This document shows positions 1-7,976 of a stretch of 29,144 bases of DNA, one piece after another. The position numbers and the translations under genes were made by a program. Location of the stretch: contig JAEWKY010000091.1 in the NCBI GenBank assembly GCA_023457615.1, forward strand, positions 1 through 29,144. Direction: 5' to 3'. How positions within the stretch are numbered: the stretch's first letter is position 1; every line of letters begins with the position of its first letter. Source of the DNA: Actinomycetes bacterium. Lineage in GTDB: Bacteria; Actinomycetota; Actinomycetes; Actinomycetales; Microbacteriaceae. The notes beneath the pieces were generated by a model. The model did no database searches. It saw only the letters and a program-made list of their open reading frames with translations, and had not been told where the DNA came from.

Positions 1-493
1 GCCGGAGGCTGCCGAACCCCGCGGCGAAGGCGATGTCGGCGACCGGGAGATCCGTCGCCGCGAGCAGCGACCGCGCCGTCTGCGCCCGGTGCGCGCGGGC
101 GAGGGCGAGAGGACCGGCGCCCAGCTCGTCGCGCAGCACGCGACTCACGTGCCGCGTCGTGTAGCCGAGGCGGGCGGCGAGTCCGGGCACCCCTTCGCGC
201 TCCACGACGCCGTCGTGCACGAGACGCATCGCGCGCGAGGCGAGGTCGTCGCGCAGGTTCCAGTCGGGGGAGCCGGGGACGGCATCCGGCTGGCATCGCT
301 TGCAGGCCCGCAGCCCCGCCTCGTGCGCGGCCGCGGCGGTGCGGTAGAACGAGACGCTCGAGCGCTTGGGCGTGATCGCCGGGCAGCTCGGGCGGCAGTA
401 GATGCCCGTCGTGTGGACGCCCGCGATGAACTGCCCGTCGAACCGCGCGTCGCGCGAGGCGAGTGCGGCGTAGCGGCGCTCGAACTCGTCCAT
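1..493 (-). CDS. Ada/AlkA-type DNA alkylation repair protein, 3' part outside window
   Basis: The gene starts at an ATG on the minus strand and runs off the left edge, leaving 164 codons. The N-terminus is an Ada-type metal-binding domain with the four zinc cysteines at residues 33, 37, 64 and 67, in the contexts IYCRPSC and ACKRC. In Ada this domain takes methyl groups from DNA phosphotriesters. An AraC-type helix-turn-helix region follows (about 80-164), and the readable part ends in ADIAFAAGFGSLR, a typical second HTH. This order is found in Ada proteins and in actinobacterial AlkA fusions, where a 3-methyladenine glycosylase domain comes next. The HTH ending favours the AlkA fusion, but the deciding C-terminal half is missing. 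The gene is divergent from the FAD oxidase at 570, with 76 bp between the starts. Confidence 0.85.
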   Translation of the reverse strand, partial: MDEFERRYAALASRDARFDGQFIAGVHTTGIYCRPSCPAITPKRSSVSFYRTAAAAHEAGLRACKRCQPDAVPGSPDWNLRDDLASRAMRLVHDGVVEREGVPGLAARLGYTTRHVSRVLRDELGAGPLALARAHRAQTARSLLAATDLPVADIAFAAGFGSLR

Positions 494-557
494 GACCCCA
501 GCGTCGCACGGGCGCCCGACCTCGATCGGCGGGAATCGGACCTCAGCGCCTCCGGCG

Positions 558-563
558 TAGTCT
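558..563 (+). promoter_or_regulatory. -10 box TAGTCT of a leaderless FAD oxidase transcript
   Basis: TAGTCT ends 6 nt before the ATG at 570, which would place the transcription start at or next to the start codon. There is no convincing Shine-Dalgarno sequence. The same spacing recurs at many genes here. It is inferred from sequence only. Confidence 0.5.
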
Positions 564-569
564 CGGAGC

Positions 570-1958
570 ATGACCACCGAGGCCACTCGACCGGCGGTCC
601 CGATCGCGGCGCTGCGAGCCGAGCTCGGTGACATCGTCCGCACCGATGCCGACGCGCTGCACGCGGCGCGCGCGGACCAGTCGGGCCACGTGTCGCCGAC
701 CGCACCGCTCGCCGTCGTCGAGGCCGTCACGATCGCCGACGTGCAGGCGACGATGCGCTTCGCGACCGAGCACCGCATCCCGGTCGTCCCGCGCGGCGCG
801 GGCACCGGCCTCGCGGGTGCGGCGATCGCGGGCGAGGGCGAGCTCGTGCTCTCGACGCGGCGCATGACCCGCGTGCTCGAGGTGTCGGTCGACGACGAGC
901 TCGCGGTCGTCGAGCCGGGCGTGCTGAACGCCGACCTCAACGAGCAGCTCGCTCCCCGCGGGCTGTGGTGGGCTCCCGATCCGGCGAGCCGCCGCATCGC
1001 GACCGTCGGCGGCAACATCGCCACGAACGCCGGAGGGCTGCTGTGCGTCAAGTACGGCGTCACCCGCGAGGCCGTGCTCGGCCTCAAGGTGGTGCTCGCC
1101 GACGGACGGCTGCTCGAGCTCGGCCACCGCACGGTCAAGGGGGTCACGGGCTACGACCTGACGGGCCTCATGGTCGGCTCGGAGGGCACGCTCGGCGTCA
1201 TCGTCGAGGCGACGCTCAAGCTGCTGCCGCTCCCGCGCGGCACCGTCGTGACGATCCAGGCGAGCTTCGACTCCGTCGAGCAGGCCGCGCGCGCGTCGAG
1301 CGTCGTGAGTGCGAGCGGCATCAAGCCGGCGATCATGGAGCTGCTCGATCCGCTCGCCGTGCGGAACATCGGCGTGCACCTCGGCGTGGACCTCGGCCCG
1401 GGGGCGATCATCCTCGCGCGTACCGACGGGGTCGGCGCGGAGGCCGAGGCGGAGGCCCTCGCCGCCGTCATGCGCTCGCTCGGCGGCGTCGTCGAGTCGA
1501 CCTCGGATGCCGTCGAGGGGGAGCGTCTCTTCGACATCCGCCGCGCCTTCCACCCCGCGCAGACCGCGCTGGGCACGGTGCTCATCGAGGACGTCGCCGT
1601 GCCGCGCAGCGCGCTGCCCGCGATGTTCGCGGCGATCGACCGGATCGCCGCGAAGTACGGCCTCGAGATCCCGACCGTCGCGCACGCGGGCGACGGCAAT
1701 CTGCATCCCAACTTCGTCTTCGAGGCCGACGTCGTCGACGGTCACGTCGACGTGCCCGAGCACGTCTGGGCGGCCGCCGACGAGCTCTTCCTCGACTGCC
1801 TGCGGCTCGGCGGCACGCTGACCGGCGAGCACGGCGTGGGCATCCTCAAGAAGCGCTGGCTGCGGGATGAGCTCGGCGACGACTCCTTCGCGCTGCAGAG
1901 GCAGCTCAAGCAGGTGTTCGACCCGCTCGGCATCCTCAACCCCGGCAAGGTCTTCTAG
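570..1958 (+). CDS. FAD-binding oxidase/dehydrogenase, GlcD / D-lactate dehydrogenase type
   Basis: This is a complete 462-aa protein of the FAD-linked oxidase family (GlcD, D-2-hydroxyacid and D-lactate dehydrogenases). The PCMH-type FAD-binding domain covers about residues 40-220 and shows the flavin-binding stretches RGAGTGLAGAA (75-85) and VGGNIATNAGG (about 146-156). The C-terminal FAD-oxidase domain carries HAGDGNLHP from residue 372 and GEHGVG at 419-424, which supply metal- and substrate-binding residues in this family. The length is normal for single-chain members. It probably oxidises a D-2-hydroxy acid (glycolate, D-lactate or similar) in the cytoplasm or at the membrane face. The substrate cannot be read from the sequence. 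There is no GlcE or GlcF partner beside it. A strong hairpin follows the stop. Confidence 0.9.
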   Translation: MTTEATRPAVPIAALRAELGDIVRTDADALHAARADQSGHVSPTAPLAVVEAVTIADVQATMRFATEHRIPVVPRGAGTGLAGAAIAGEGELVLSTRRMTRVLEVSVDDELAVVEPGVLNADLNEQLAPRGLWWAPDPASRRIATVGGNIATNAGGLLCVKYGVTREAVLGLKVVLADGRLLELGHRTVKGVTGYDLTGLMVGSEGTLGVIVEATLKLLPLPRGTVVTIQASFDSVEQAARASSVVSASGIKPAIMELLDPLAVRNIGVHLGVDLGPGAIILARTDGVGAEAEAEALAAVMRSLGGVVESTSDAVEGERLFDIRRAFHPAQTALGTVLIEDVAVPRSALPAMFAAIDRIAAKYGLEIPTVAHAGDGNLHPNFVFEADVVDGHVDVPEHVWAAADELFLDCLRLGGTLTGEHGVGILKKRWLRDELGDDSFALQRQLKQVFDPLGILNPGKVF

Positions 1959-1967
1959 ACCCGCTTC

Positions 1968-2013
1968 CGTTTGTTGCACGCGCGCGAACTCCCGGAATCG
2001 CGTGCAACAAACG
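1968..2013 (+). terminator. Perfect 15-bp inverted repeat after the FAD oxidase gene
   Basis: The arms 1968-1982 (CGTTTGTTGCACGCG) and 1999-2013 are exact reverse complements around a 16-nt loop. The repeat lies 10 nt after the stop at 1958. It is richer in A and T than its surroundings. No T-run follows, so if it is a terminator it is a hairpin-only type. It could also be a dispersed palindromic repeat. Confidence 0.6.
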
Positions 2014-2085
2014 ACAGCCCAACCGGCGTCGAGTCTGGGAGTCGAGCGGGAATAGGGTCCGCGCCCGGCACGTTGTGCCTGATGT

Positions 2086-2691
2086 ATGCCTACCAACCTG
2101 ATCGACTCCCGTCCCCGTCCGAACCTCGTGCCGCGGCCGACGATCGGACGGCTCCGTCTGCGCCCGACGCGGCGTGGACGCGGCTTCATCGTCGGCGTCG
2201 TGGACGCCGTGGGCCCCGACACGAACGGCTTCGCGCCGCGTGACCGCGTGGCCTGGCGCGACAGCGGCCAGCAGCTCGACGAGCTCATCCTCATCGACCA
2301 GGACGACGTCCTCGGCGTGCCCGGCTGGGTGAGCGACGAGAAGGTCGTCTCCTACCTCGGTGCCGGGCTCATCGCCCGCGCCCTCGTGCGCACGCGGCCG
2401 TTCAGCCGCGGCGAGCAGGTGCGCGTCGAGTCCCACGACCCGCTCGTGGCGGAGATGACCGCCGCATGGGCCCGCTCGCTCGGCGCGCGCATCGTCGACC
2501 CGGGCACGGACGGCGAGACCGCCCAGACCGCGGGTGTCGCCCTCCAGGACGACAGGATGGCGCGGCGCCGGGGTCTCGGCAGTCACGGCCGGCTCGCCCA
2601 GGCGGCCGTCGAGGTCTTCCAGGCGATCCGGGCGGGCGTCTTCGACGACGTTCCGCTGCTTCCTGCCACCGAGGGGCGATTGGCCGCCTGA
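2086..2691 (+). CDS. Quinone-oxidoreductase-like (MDR) remnant protein
   Basis: The protein has 201 aa. Parts look like a medium-chain dehydrogenase/reductase. VDAVGPDTNGFAPRDRVAW resembles the GroES-like segment in which these enzymes say that a pathway is leaky beyond G-x-x-V-x-x-F-x-x-G-D-R-V. GAGLIARALV resembles the start of the cofactor domain, and the C-terminal FQAIRAGVF resembles the closing helix of quinone oxidoreductases. It is far shorter than the usual 320-340 aa, and no Gly-rich NADPH-binding GxGxxG loop is seen, so enzyme activity is doubtful. The ATG at 2086 was chosen; an out-of-frame ATG lies at 2082. A TAGGGT box at 2053-2058 could be its -10. The reading frame and codon bias look normal, so this may be a maintained shortened paralogue rather than a pseudogene. 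Confidence 0.65.
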   Translation: MPTNLIDSRPRPNLVPRPTIGRLRLRPTRRGRGFIVGVVDAVGPDTNGFAPRDRVAWRDSGQQLDELILIDQDDVLGVPGWVSDEKVVSYLGAGLIARALVRTRPFSRGEQVRVESHDPLVAEMTAAWARSLGARIVDPGTDGETAQTAGVALQDDRMARRRGLGSHGRLAQAAVEVFQAIRAGVFDDVPLLPATEGRLAA

Positions 2692-2719
2692 CCCGGCGCG
2701 CGATCCGGGGGTCGCGTCC

Positions 2720-2725
2720 TAGGCT
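2720..2725 (+). promoter_or_regulatory. -10 box TAGGCT, leaderless start for the CMD-like gene
   Basis: TAGGCT is followed by 6 nt (GACGCC) and then the ATG at 2732, the leaderless arrangement common in actinobacteria. This also supports 2732 as the start. Confidence 0.5.
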
Positions 2726-2731
2726 GACGCC

Positions 2732-3247
2732 ATGGGCTTCCTCCCCGTGCCGTCCCGCGACGAGCTCTCCTCCGACGCCGTGATCGCGGCGAACCGGTTC
2801 CAGGACGAGCATCCCGGACCGCTCTCGGCGCTCGACCTCGCGCTGCTCAACAACGTCACGGTGTTCGAGTCGTACACGCGCTGGTTCGACGTCAAGGAGG
2901 AGCTTGAGCCGCTCGTCGGCGAGCGCGCGGTGACGCTCTTCTCACTCGCGCTCTCGCGCGCCGTGCCGGCACCCTTCCCGACGGCGTTCTTCGAGGGGGA
3001 GCTGCGCGACGGCGGCGACGACCCCGACGCCCCGCAGGTCACCGAGGCAGAGTCGCTGCTGCTCGACTGGGGACGCGCGGTCGGCGCCGACCCGAGCGCC
3101 GTCCCGGCCGAGCTGAGCGCGCGCGTCGAGGGGACGTTCAAGCCGTCGACCCGCGCGGTGCTCGCGGGCTATGCCGGGCTCATGTACGCGGTGTGCGTCT
3201 TCTCGCTCCTCGCGGGGCTCGACCCCGCCGCCCCGAGTCGGGGATGA
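2732..3247 (+). CDS. CMD/AhpD-like protein lacking the CxxC pair
   Basis: This is a 171-aa, mostly helical protein. The stretches TRWFDVKEELEPLVGERAVTLF and FFEGELRDGGDDPD match actinobacterial carboxymuconolactone-decarboxylase/AhpD-like proteins. In those, the helix after LFSLALS normally carries an ExxCxxC-type redox pair. Here the same place reads SRAVPAPFPTAFF with no cysteine; the only cysteine, near residue 156, is elsewhere. Peroxidase-coupled activity is therefore unlikely, although the fold probably remains. The stop codon overlaps the start of the MFS gene (ATGA at 3244-3247), so the two are probably translated together, and the protein may act on or with the transported compound. 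The family call rests on recalled family patterns and is moderate. Confidence 0.65.
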   Translation: MGFLPVPSRDELSSDAVIAANRFQDEHPGPLSALDLALLNNVTVFESYTRWFDVKEELEPLVGERAVTLFSLALSRAVPAPFPTAFFEGELRDGGDDPDAPQVTEAESLLLDWGRAVGADPSAVPAELSARVEGTFKPSTRAVLAGYAGLMYAVCVFSLLAGLDPAAPSRG

Positions 3248-4500
3248 CCCGCCGGATCCACCCCGCGTGGATCGTCGCGGGAGTCGCGTTCCTCGCGCTC
3301 CTCGGCGCCGCCGGGTTCCGCAGCGCACCGAGCGCGCTCATCGTGCCGCTCGAGGATGAGTTCGGCTGGACGCGCTCCGAGCTCTCGATCGCGGTGAGCG
3401 TCAACATCCTGCTGTACGGACTCACCGCGCCTTTCGCCGCCGCCCTCATGGAGCGCTTCGGCATCCGCCGGGTGACGAGCGTCGCCCTGCTCGCGATCGC
3501 CGCCGGCGCCGCGCTCAGCGTGCTCGTCACCGAGAGCTGGATGCTGCTGCTCACCTGGGGCGTGCTCATCGGCCTCGGCACGGGGTCGATGGCGCTCGTC
3601 TTCGCGGCGATCATCGCCGACCGCTGGTTCGTGCGGAACCGGGGGCTCGTGATCGGCATCCTCACGGCGGGGAGCGCGACGGGGCAGCTCATCTTCCTGC
3701 CCGTGGTCGCCGGTCTCGCCGCCGACACCTCGTGGCGGCTCGCCTCGCTCCTCATCGCGGGCATCGCGCTCGCCGTCGTGCCGGTCGTCGCGGTCTTCCT
3801 GCGCAACTCGCCCGCCGAGCTCGGGCTCACGCCGTACGGGGCGCCGCTCGACGCGGTGCCGGCCCTCCCCGAGAGGAGCGACGTCAATCCCGCGCTGCGC
3901 GCGCTCCAGGTGCTGCGCCGCGCGGCCCGGGTGCGCACCTTCTGGGCGCTCGCGGCGGGCTTCGCGATCTGCGGAGCGACGACGAACGGGCTCGTCGGCA
4001 CGCACTTCATCCCCGCCGCCCACGACCACGGGATGCTCGAGGTCGCCGCCGCGGGCCTGCTCGCGGTGGTCGGCATCTTCGACGTCGTCGGCACGATCGC
4101 CTCGGGCTGGCTCACCGATCGGATCAACCCGCGTCTGCTGCTCGCGATCTACTACGCGGGGCGCGGGGTGTCGCTCCTGCTGCTGCCGTTCCTGCTCTCC
4201 GCGACGGTGCAGCCGCCGATCATCCTCTTCGTCGTGATCTACGGCCTCGACTGGGTCGCGACGGTGCCGCCGACCGCCGCGCTGTGCCGCGAGCTCTTCG
4301 GCACGGACGGCGCCGTCGTCTACGGCTGGGTCTTCGCGGCCCACCAGCTCGGCGCGGCGGCCGCCGCGATCGCCGCGGGCGTGCTGCGCGACACCGCGGG
4401 CGAGTACACCTGGGCGTGGTTCGGGGCCGCCGGTCTCTGCGTCGTCGCCGCCGTCGTGAGCGTCGGGATCACCCGGCGCAGGCAGGAGCTCCCCGCATGA
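3244..4500 (+). CDS. Major facilitator superfamily transporter
   Basis: The protein has 418 aa and about 12 predicted membrane helices in two sets of six with a central cytoplasmic loop near residues 200-230. RWFVRNRGLVIGILTAGSA (about 120-140) follows the MFS pattern of monocarboxylate/oxalate-type (MCT, OFA) carriers, where an RWF motif precedes helix 5. The start is the ATG at 3244, which overlaps the previous stop in ATGA; a longer in-frame start at 3193 would lie inside the upstream gene. The stop again overlaps the next start at 4497, so three genes form one translationally coupled set. The substrate is unknown; an organic anion is a reasonable guess from the subfamily look. The protein acts in the cytoplasmic membrane. 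Confidence 0.85.
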   Translation: MTRRIHPAWIVAGVAFLALLGAAGFRSAPSALIVPLEDEFGWTRSELSIAVSVNILLYGLTAPFAAALMERFGIRRVTSVALLAIAAGAALSVLVTESWMLLLTWGVLIGLGTGSMALVFAAIIADRWFVRNRGLVIGILTAGSATGQLIFLPVVAGLAADTSWRLASLLIAGIALAVVPVVAVFLRNSPAELGLTPYGAPLDAVPALPERSDVNPALRALQVLRRAARVRTFWALAAGFAICGATTNGLVGTHFIPAAHDHGMLEVAAAGLLAVVGIFDVVGTIASGWLTDRINPRLLLAIYYAGRGVSLLLLPFLLSATVQPPIILFVVIYGLDWVATVPPTAALCRELFGTDGAVVYGWVFAAHQLGAAAAAIAAGVLRDTAGEYTWAWFGAAGLCVVAAVVSVGITRRRQELPA

Positions 4501-5264
4501 TCGACGCCGTGCCGAACGACAGCCTGCTCGTCGGCCTGCTCGTCGCGGCGATCGCCGCCGTCGCGCTGCAGGTGAGCGACGCCGTCGGCGCGCTCGTCGA
4601 CGCCGCCACGGTGCGCGACAGCGACGAGCCGGATGCCCTCACCCGGCGACGCGGCCGCGAGCTGTTCTGGGCGATCGCGCTCACGGCCGTGCTCGCGGTG
4701 CTCGTCGCCTACGGCGTCGACCGGGCGGCGCGGCTCTCCGGGGGTCCGGCGACCCTCGTGCTGCTGCTCACGACGCTCGCGGCGTTCGCGGTGGGCTGCG
4801 TGGGCGTGCTGGCCGTGCTGCGCCGCGAGCTGCCCACCTACGCGCGGTTGCGGCGCGACCTCCGCGATCGGTCGACGTTCACGGTGGATGCCGCCGAGCT
4901 CGCCGACTTCGACGCCCGTCTCGAGCGCGCCGACCGCCTCCGCACCCGCCGGCCGCGCGCGGCTCTCGTGCTCCGTATCGTCGGTCTCCTCGGCGTCGTC
5001 GTCGCGGGAGTCGTCGCCGTGCTCGACGCTCCCGCCCTGCTCGTACCCGCGGTCGTCGCGCTCGCGGTGCACGTCGTCGCCCTCGTCGTGGCGCTGCGGG
5101 CGGCGGCGGTGCGGCGCGAGCGGCTCGAGGAGGTGCTCGAGGCGCAGCGCGTCGAGGTCGTGGCGATGCTCGAGCGGGCCCGCATCCCGCAGCGCACCGC
5201 CGTGCCCGGGCTGCGGGATCGGGTCACGCGCGCGCTCGCGATCCTGCGCGAGAAGCAGCGCTGA
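4497..5264 (+). CDS. Membrane protein of unknown function, four helices
   Basis: This 255-aa protein is not recognised. Hydrophobic segments lie at about residues 8-28, 60-78, 83-103 and, after a charged stretch, as a long double segment at 155-205. The middle (about 108-150) and the C-terminal 50 residues are rich in Arg, Glu and Leu and may form amphipathic or coiled helices on the cytoplasmic side. The start at 4497 overlaps the MFS stop (ATGA), so its synthesis is probably coupled to the transporter. No catalytic motif is visible. It could be an accessory subunit of the transporter, but that is inferred only from position. Confidence 0.75.
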   Translation: MIDAVPNDSLLVGLLVAAIAAVALQVSDAVGALVDAATVRDSDEPDALTRRRGRELFWAIALTAVLAVLVAYGVDRAARLSGGPATLVLLLTTLAAFAVGCVGVLAVLRRELPTYARLRRDLRDRSTFTVDAAELADFDARLERADRLRTRRPRAALVLRIVGLLGVVVAGVVAVLDAPALLVPAVVALAVHVVALVVALRAAAVRRERLEEVLEAQRVEVVAMLERARIPQRTAVPGLRDRVTRALAILREKQR

Positions 5265-5271
5265 TCCTCGA

Positions 5272-5277
5272 TAGATT
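5272..5277 (+). promoter_or_regulatory. -10 box TAGATT upstream of the PrsW gene
   Basis: TAGATT ends 7 nt before the ATG at 5285, which suggests a leaderless transcript. It argues for the ATG at 5285 over the in-frame TTG at 5276, which would lie inside the promoter. Confidence 0.5.
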
Positions 5278-5284
5278 GTCACCC

Positions 5285-6649
5285 ATGGCCCAGGCGACCC
5301 CCGAGAACCCCGACACCGCTCCCACCGCCGGCGATGTCGCCGCGGCCGGGGCGAGCGCCTCGCAGGCGACTCCGACCGTCTCGGCCCACACCGCCTCCAC
5401 GACCACCGTGCACCCGCCGCAGGAGGCGCCGGCCGAGGTCAAGGCGGCGACGCAGGCGACCCCGCAGGACATCTTCGACCTCGACCCGCGCTGGCGGCCC
5501 GGGCTGCGCTGGACGCTCATCGTCGCGTCGGTCATCGTGCTCATCTCGGTGCTCGCGATCGCGGGCTACTTCCTCTACTACCTCGGCGGCGGGCTCACCT
5601 TCGTGGGCGGCATCCTCGCCCTCGTCCCGCTCGCGATCGTGCTGCTCGGAGTGCGCTGGATCGACCGCTGGGAGCCCGAGCCGCGCCTGCTGCAGCTGCT
5701 CGCCGTGCTCTGGGGCGCGGGAGCGTCGATCGGGGTCGCCGTCACGTTCGACTACGGCCTGTCGATGCTGTACGCCGCCGCCGGCCTCGGCGAGAACTAC
5801 TCGATCCTGCTCCAGGTCGCCGTGCAGGCGCCCGTCGTGGAGGAGCTCGCGAAGGGCTTCGGGCTCCTGCTCATCTACCTGTTCGCCCGGCGCTACTTCG
5901 ACGGTCCCGTCGACGGCATCGTCTACGCCGCGCTCATCGGCGGCGGGTTCGCGTTCACCGAGAACATCCAGTACTTCGCCCTGCAGATCGTGGAGTCGGG
6001 CGGCCTCGACAGGTCGGTCGCCGAGATCTTCTTCATCCGCGGGCTGCTCTCGCCGTTCGCGCACGTGATGTTCACGGCGTTCACCGGCTTCTTCATCGGG
6101 CTCGCGGCGCGCAAGGGCACCGCGCTCGGCGGCATCGGGTTCTTCCTGCTCGGCGTGATCCCGGCGATCCTGCTGCACATGTTCTGGAACGGCATCCTGT
6201 TCTTCATCTACGACTTCTACGCGTACTACCTCGTCGTGCAGGTGCCGCTCTTCGCCATCGCGGTGCTCATCGTCGTGCTGCTGCGACGGCGCGAGGCGAA
6301 GATGACGCAGCTGAGGCTCGGGGAGTACGCGGCAGCCGGCTGGTTCAACCAGTCGGAGGTCAACACGCTCGGCACGGCCGCGGGGCGTCGTCAGGCGCTC
6401 GCGTGGGCGCGCCAGCGGGGCATGAAGCGCGTCATGAAGGAGTACATCAAGGATGCGACGCACCTCGCGTTCACGCGCAACCGCATCGTCTCCGGCCGTG
6501 ACCGCATCGGTTCGCAGCAGGACGAGGCGCTGCTGCTCGCCCAGGTGAGCGAGTCGCGCAGCCGGCTCGCCGCGGCGGCGCCCGTCGCGCGCGGTGCGGC
6601 GGCGACGCCTCCCGCCCCGCCGACGACGCAGGCCCCGCCCGCCGGCTGA
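5285..6649 (+). CDS. PrsW-family intramembrane metalloprotease
   Basis: The protein has 454 aa. Its N-terminal 65 residues are rich in Ala, Thr and Pro and probably disordered; a multi-helix membrane domain (about 75-335) follows, then a hydrophilic tail. The PrsW (peptidase M82) signature is complete: EELAK at 186-190, FTEN with E226 and N227, H260 in HVMFTAFTG, and H298 in LHMFWNG. These residues are expected to bind zinc and form the active site within the membrane. In Bacillus subtilis, PrsW makes the first cut of an anti-sigma factor; some actinobacterial members have other substrates or none known. No anti-sigma factor is nearby, so the target is unknown. The Ala/Pro-rich ends are typical of the high-GC host. 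Confidence 0.88.
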   Translation: MAQATPENPDTAPTAGDVAAAGASASQATPTVSAHTASTTTVHPPQEAPAEVKAATQATPQDIFDLDPRWRPGLRWTLIVASVIVLISVLAIAGYFLYYLGGGLTFVGGILALVPLAIVLLGVRWIDRWEPEPRLLQLLAVLWGAGASIGVAVTFDYGLSMLYAAAGLGENYSILLQVAVQAPVVEELAKGFGLLLIYLFARRYFDGPVDGIVYAALIGGGFAFTENIQYFALQIVESGGLDRSVAEIFFIRGLLSPFAHVMFTAFTGFFIGLAARKGTALGGIGFFLLGVIPAILLHMFWNGILFFIYDFYAYYLVVQVPLFAIAVLIVVLLRRREAKMTQLRLGEYAAAGWFNQSEVNTLGTAAGRRQALAWARQRGMKRVMKEYIKDATHLAFTRNRIVSGRDRIGSQQDEALLLAQVSESRSRLAAAAPVARGAAATPPAPPTTQAPPAG

Positions 6650-6696
6650 GCCGGGGCGGGTCCGGAGACAGCCGCGCGTTCGATCGTCCCAGCTGG

Positions 6697-7776
6697 CTAG
6701 CCGCCGGAGAAGGCGGTGAAGATGTCCGCGAAGAAGCTCCACCCCCAGATGAGCGCCGCGGCGACGATGAGCAGGATCGCGCCGACGCTCACGCTGCGCT
6801 TGAGCCGCGTGCCCTGCGGCGCGACGATGTTCGCCGCGAACGGGGCCGCCGTGCGGTCGTCCTGGTAGCGGTCGGTCTGGGTGAGGGTCTTCGCGCCGAC
6901 GGTCTCGACGATGCGCAGCAGCCGTTGGTACACGGCCGGCTGGGCGGACGGGAAGGCGCGCGCGGAGTAGACGAACATCCAGTCGTCGACGATCTCGACG
7001 TCGAACGGCGCCGCCTCGTCGATGAGGAGCGCCATGAGGTCGGGCGTGAAGACGTAGAGCGCGTCGCGCTCGTACTCCTTCGGGCAGTAGAGCGTGAAGT
7101 ACCGGTCGAAGTCGCCCTCGAGCGAGAGCACCTGGTCCTTCGCGAACGTCGCCGGCAGGTTGCTCCCGCCGAACAGCCCGTTGTTGGCCTTCGAGTCGAG
7201 CACCATGTGCGGCAGCCTGCGATCGAGCTTCACCGCGAGGAACCCCCACGTGCGCGTCGACCGGTTCTTGCCCGAGCCGGTCGTGTACTGGTAGTTGCCG
7301 AAGTCGAGGAACCGGCCGTCGACCGTGCGGAAGTGCTCGACCGCCTTGCGGCTGTCGCCGAGCTGGAAGATCGCCCCGGGGTAGGACGGGTTCGCCGACG
7401 AGGGTGAGAACTGGAAGCCGTTGGCGCGCGCGAAGCGGTCCATCTTGAGCCACGTGCCCCAGCGGCCCGCGCCCGTGAGCACGACCCGCAGGATGGCGTA
7501 GCCGACGAGGCCCACCCCGAGCACGAAGAGCACGAGGAAGATCGCGGAGATGGGGCTGCGGTCGAGCGCGGAGAAGATCGAGACGAGGATGCCGCCGAAC
7601 ACCGGGACGATCACGGCGACCATGATCACGATCACGACGACGAAGGTCAGGATCGAGGCGATCGGCATCGACGCCCAGCTCGCGCCCGAGGCCTTCGCCT
7701 GACGCTTGTACTCGGCGACCTCCTGGGGCGTCGGGGTGGTCTGCAGGGGGGAGTAGTCGACGACGCGCGCGGCCAT
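6697..7776 (-). CDS. Membrane protein with a DUF3137-like cytoplasmic domain
   Basis: The protein has 359 aa. Two hydrophobic helices lie near residues 40-70 and 77-100, a large soluble domain covers about 110-315, and one C-terminal helix (about 330-350) ends at SGG. The soluble part has the features of DUF3137-type proteins: a segment about how old contents of a buffer, here FDRYFTLYCPKEYERDA, followed by TPDLMALLIDEA and then DDWMFVYS. The function of that family is unknown. The ATG at 7776 on the minus strand was used; a GAGG lies just upstream. It is convergent with the PrsW gene, 47 bp between the stops, with a GC-rich hairpin over the PrsW stop. The domain name is from memory of the pattern and is the least certain part. 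Confidence 0.7.
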   Translation of the reverse strand: MAARVVDYSPLQTTPTPQEVAEYKRQAKASGASWASMPIASILTFVVVIVIMVAVIVPVFGGILVSIFSALDRSPISAIFLVLFVLGVGLVGYAILRVVLTGAGRWGTWLKMDRFARANGFQFSPSSANPSYPGAIFQLGDSRKAVEHFRTVDGRFLDFGNYQYTTGSGKNRSTRTWGFLAVKLDRRLPHMVLDSKANNGLFGGSNLPATFAKDQVLSLEGDFDRYFTLYCPKEYERDALYVFTPDLMALLIDEAAPFDVEIVDDWMFVYSARAFPSAQPAVYQRLLRIVETVGAKTLTQTDRYQDDRTAAPFAANIVAPQGTRLKRSVSVGAILLIVAAALIWGWSFFADIFTAFSGG

Positions 7777-7848
7777 GACCTCATTCTCGCCCCCGACGCC
7801 CGCACCGGTCGACCCGCCGTGCCCCGGGGGAGCGGGGCGCCGTTAAAG

Positions 7849-7899
7849 ACTCATCGCCCAGTGGCGGGTCACTGACTCCGGCTCTTCTGGGCGATGAGT
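7849..7899 (-). repeat. Perfect 13-bp inverted repeat, possible terminator of the 39-aa gene
   Basis: The arms 7849-7861 (ACTCATCGCCCAG) and 7887-7899 are exact reverse complements around a 25-nt loop. Read on the minus strand, it lies 78 nt after the stop of the small gene at 7977 and ends in CTTTAA. It may be a terminator. The long loop and unusual sequence also fit a dispersed palindromic repeat. Confidence 0.6.
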
Positions 7900-7976
7900 T
7901 GTCCTGCATCCAGGGTGCACCCGGGCGGGTGCGACGTCAAGAGCCAGGGGGCGGCCACGGGCCGGCGGCGGAGGCG

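Noticed and set aside
543..2294. Long minus-strand open frame over the FAD oxidase
   Set aside because: It is a shadow of the plus-strand gene; it is dominated by Arg, Asp and Gly repeats, and the opposite frame has full family motifs.
3193..3243. Longer start of the MFS transporter
   Set aside because: The extra 17 residues lie inside the upstream gene and are Arg/Pro-rich; the ATGA junction at 3244 is the natural start.
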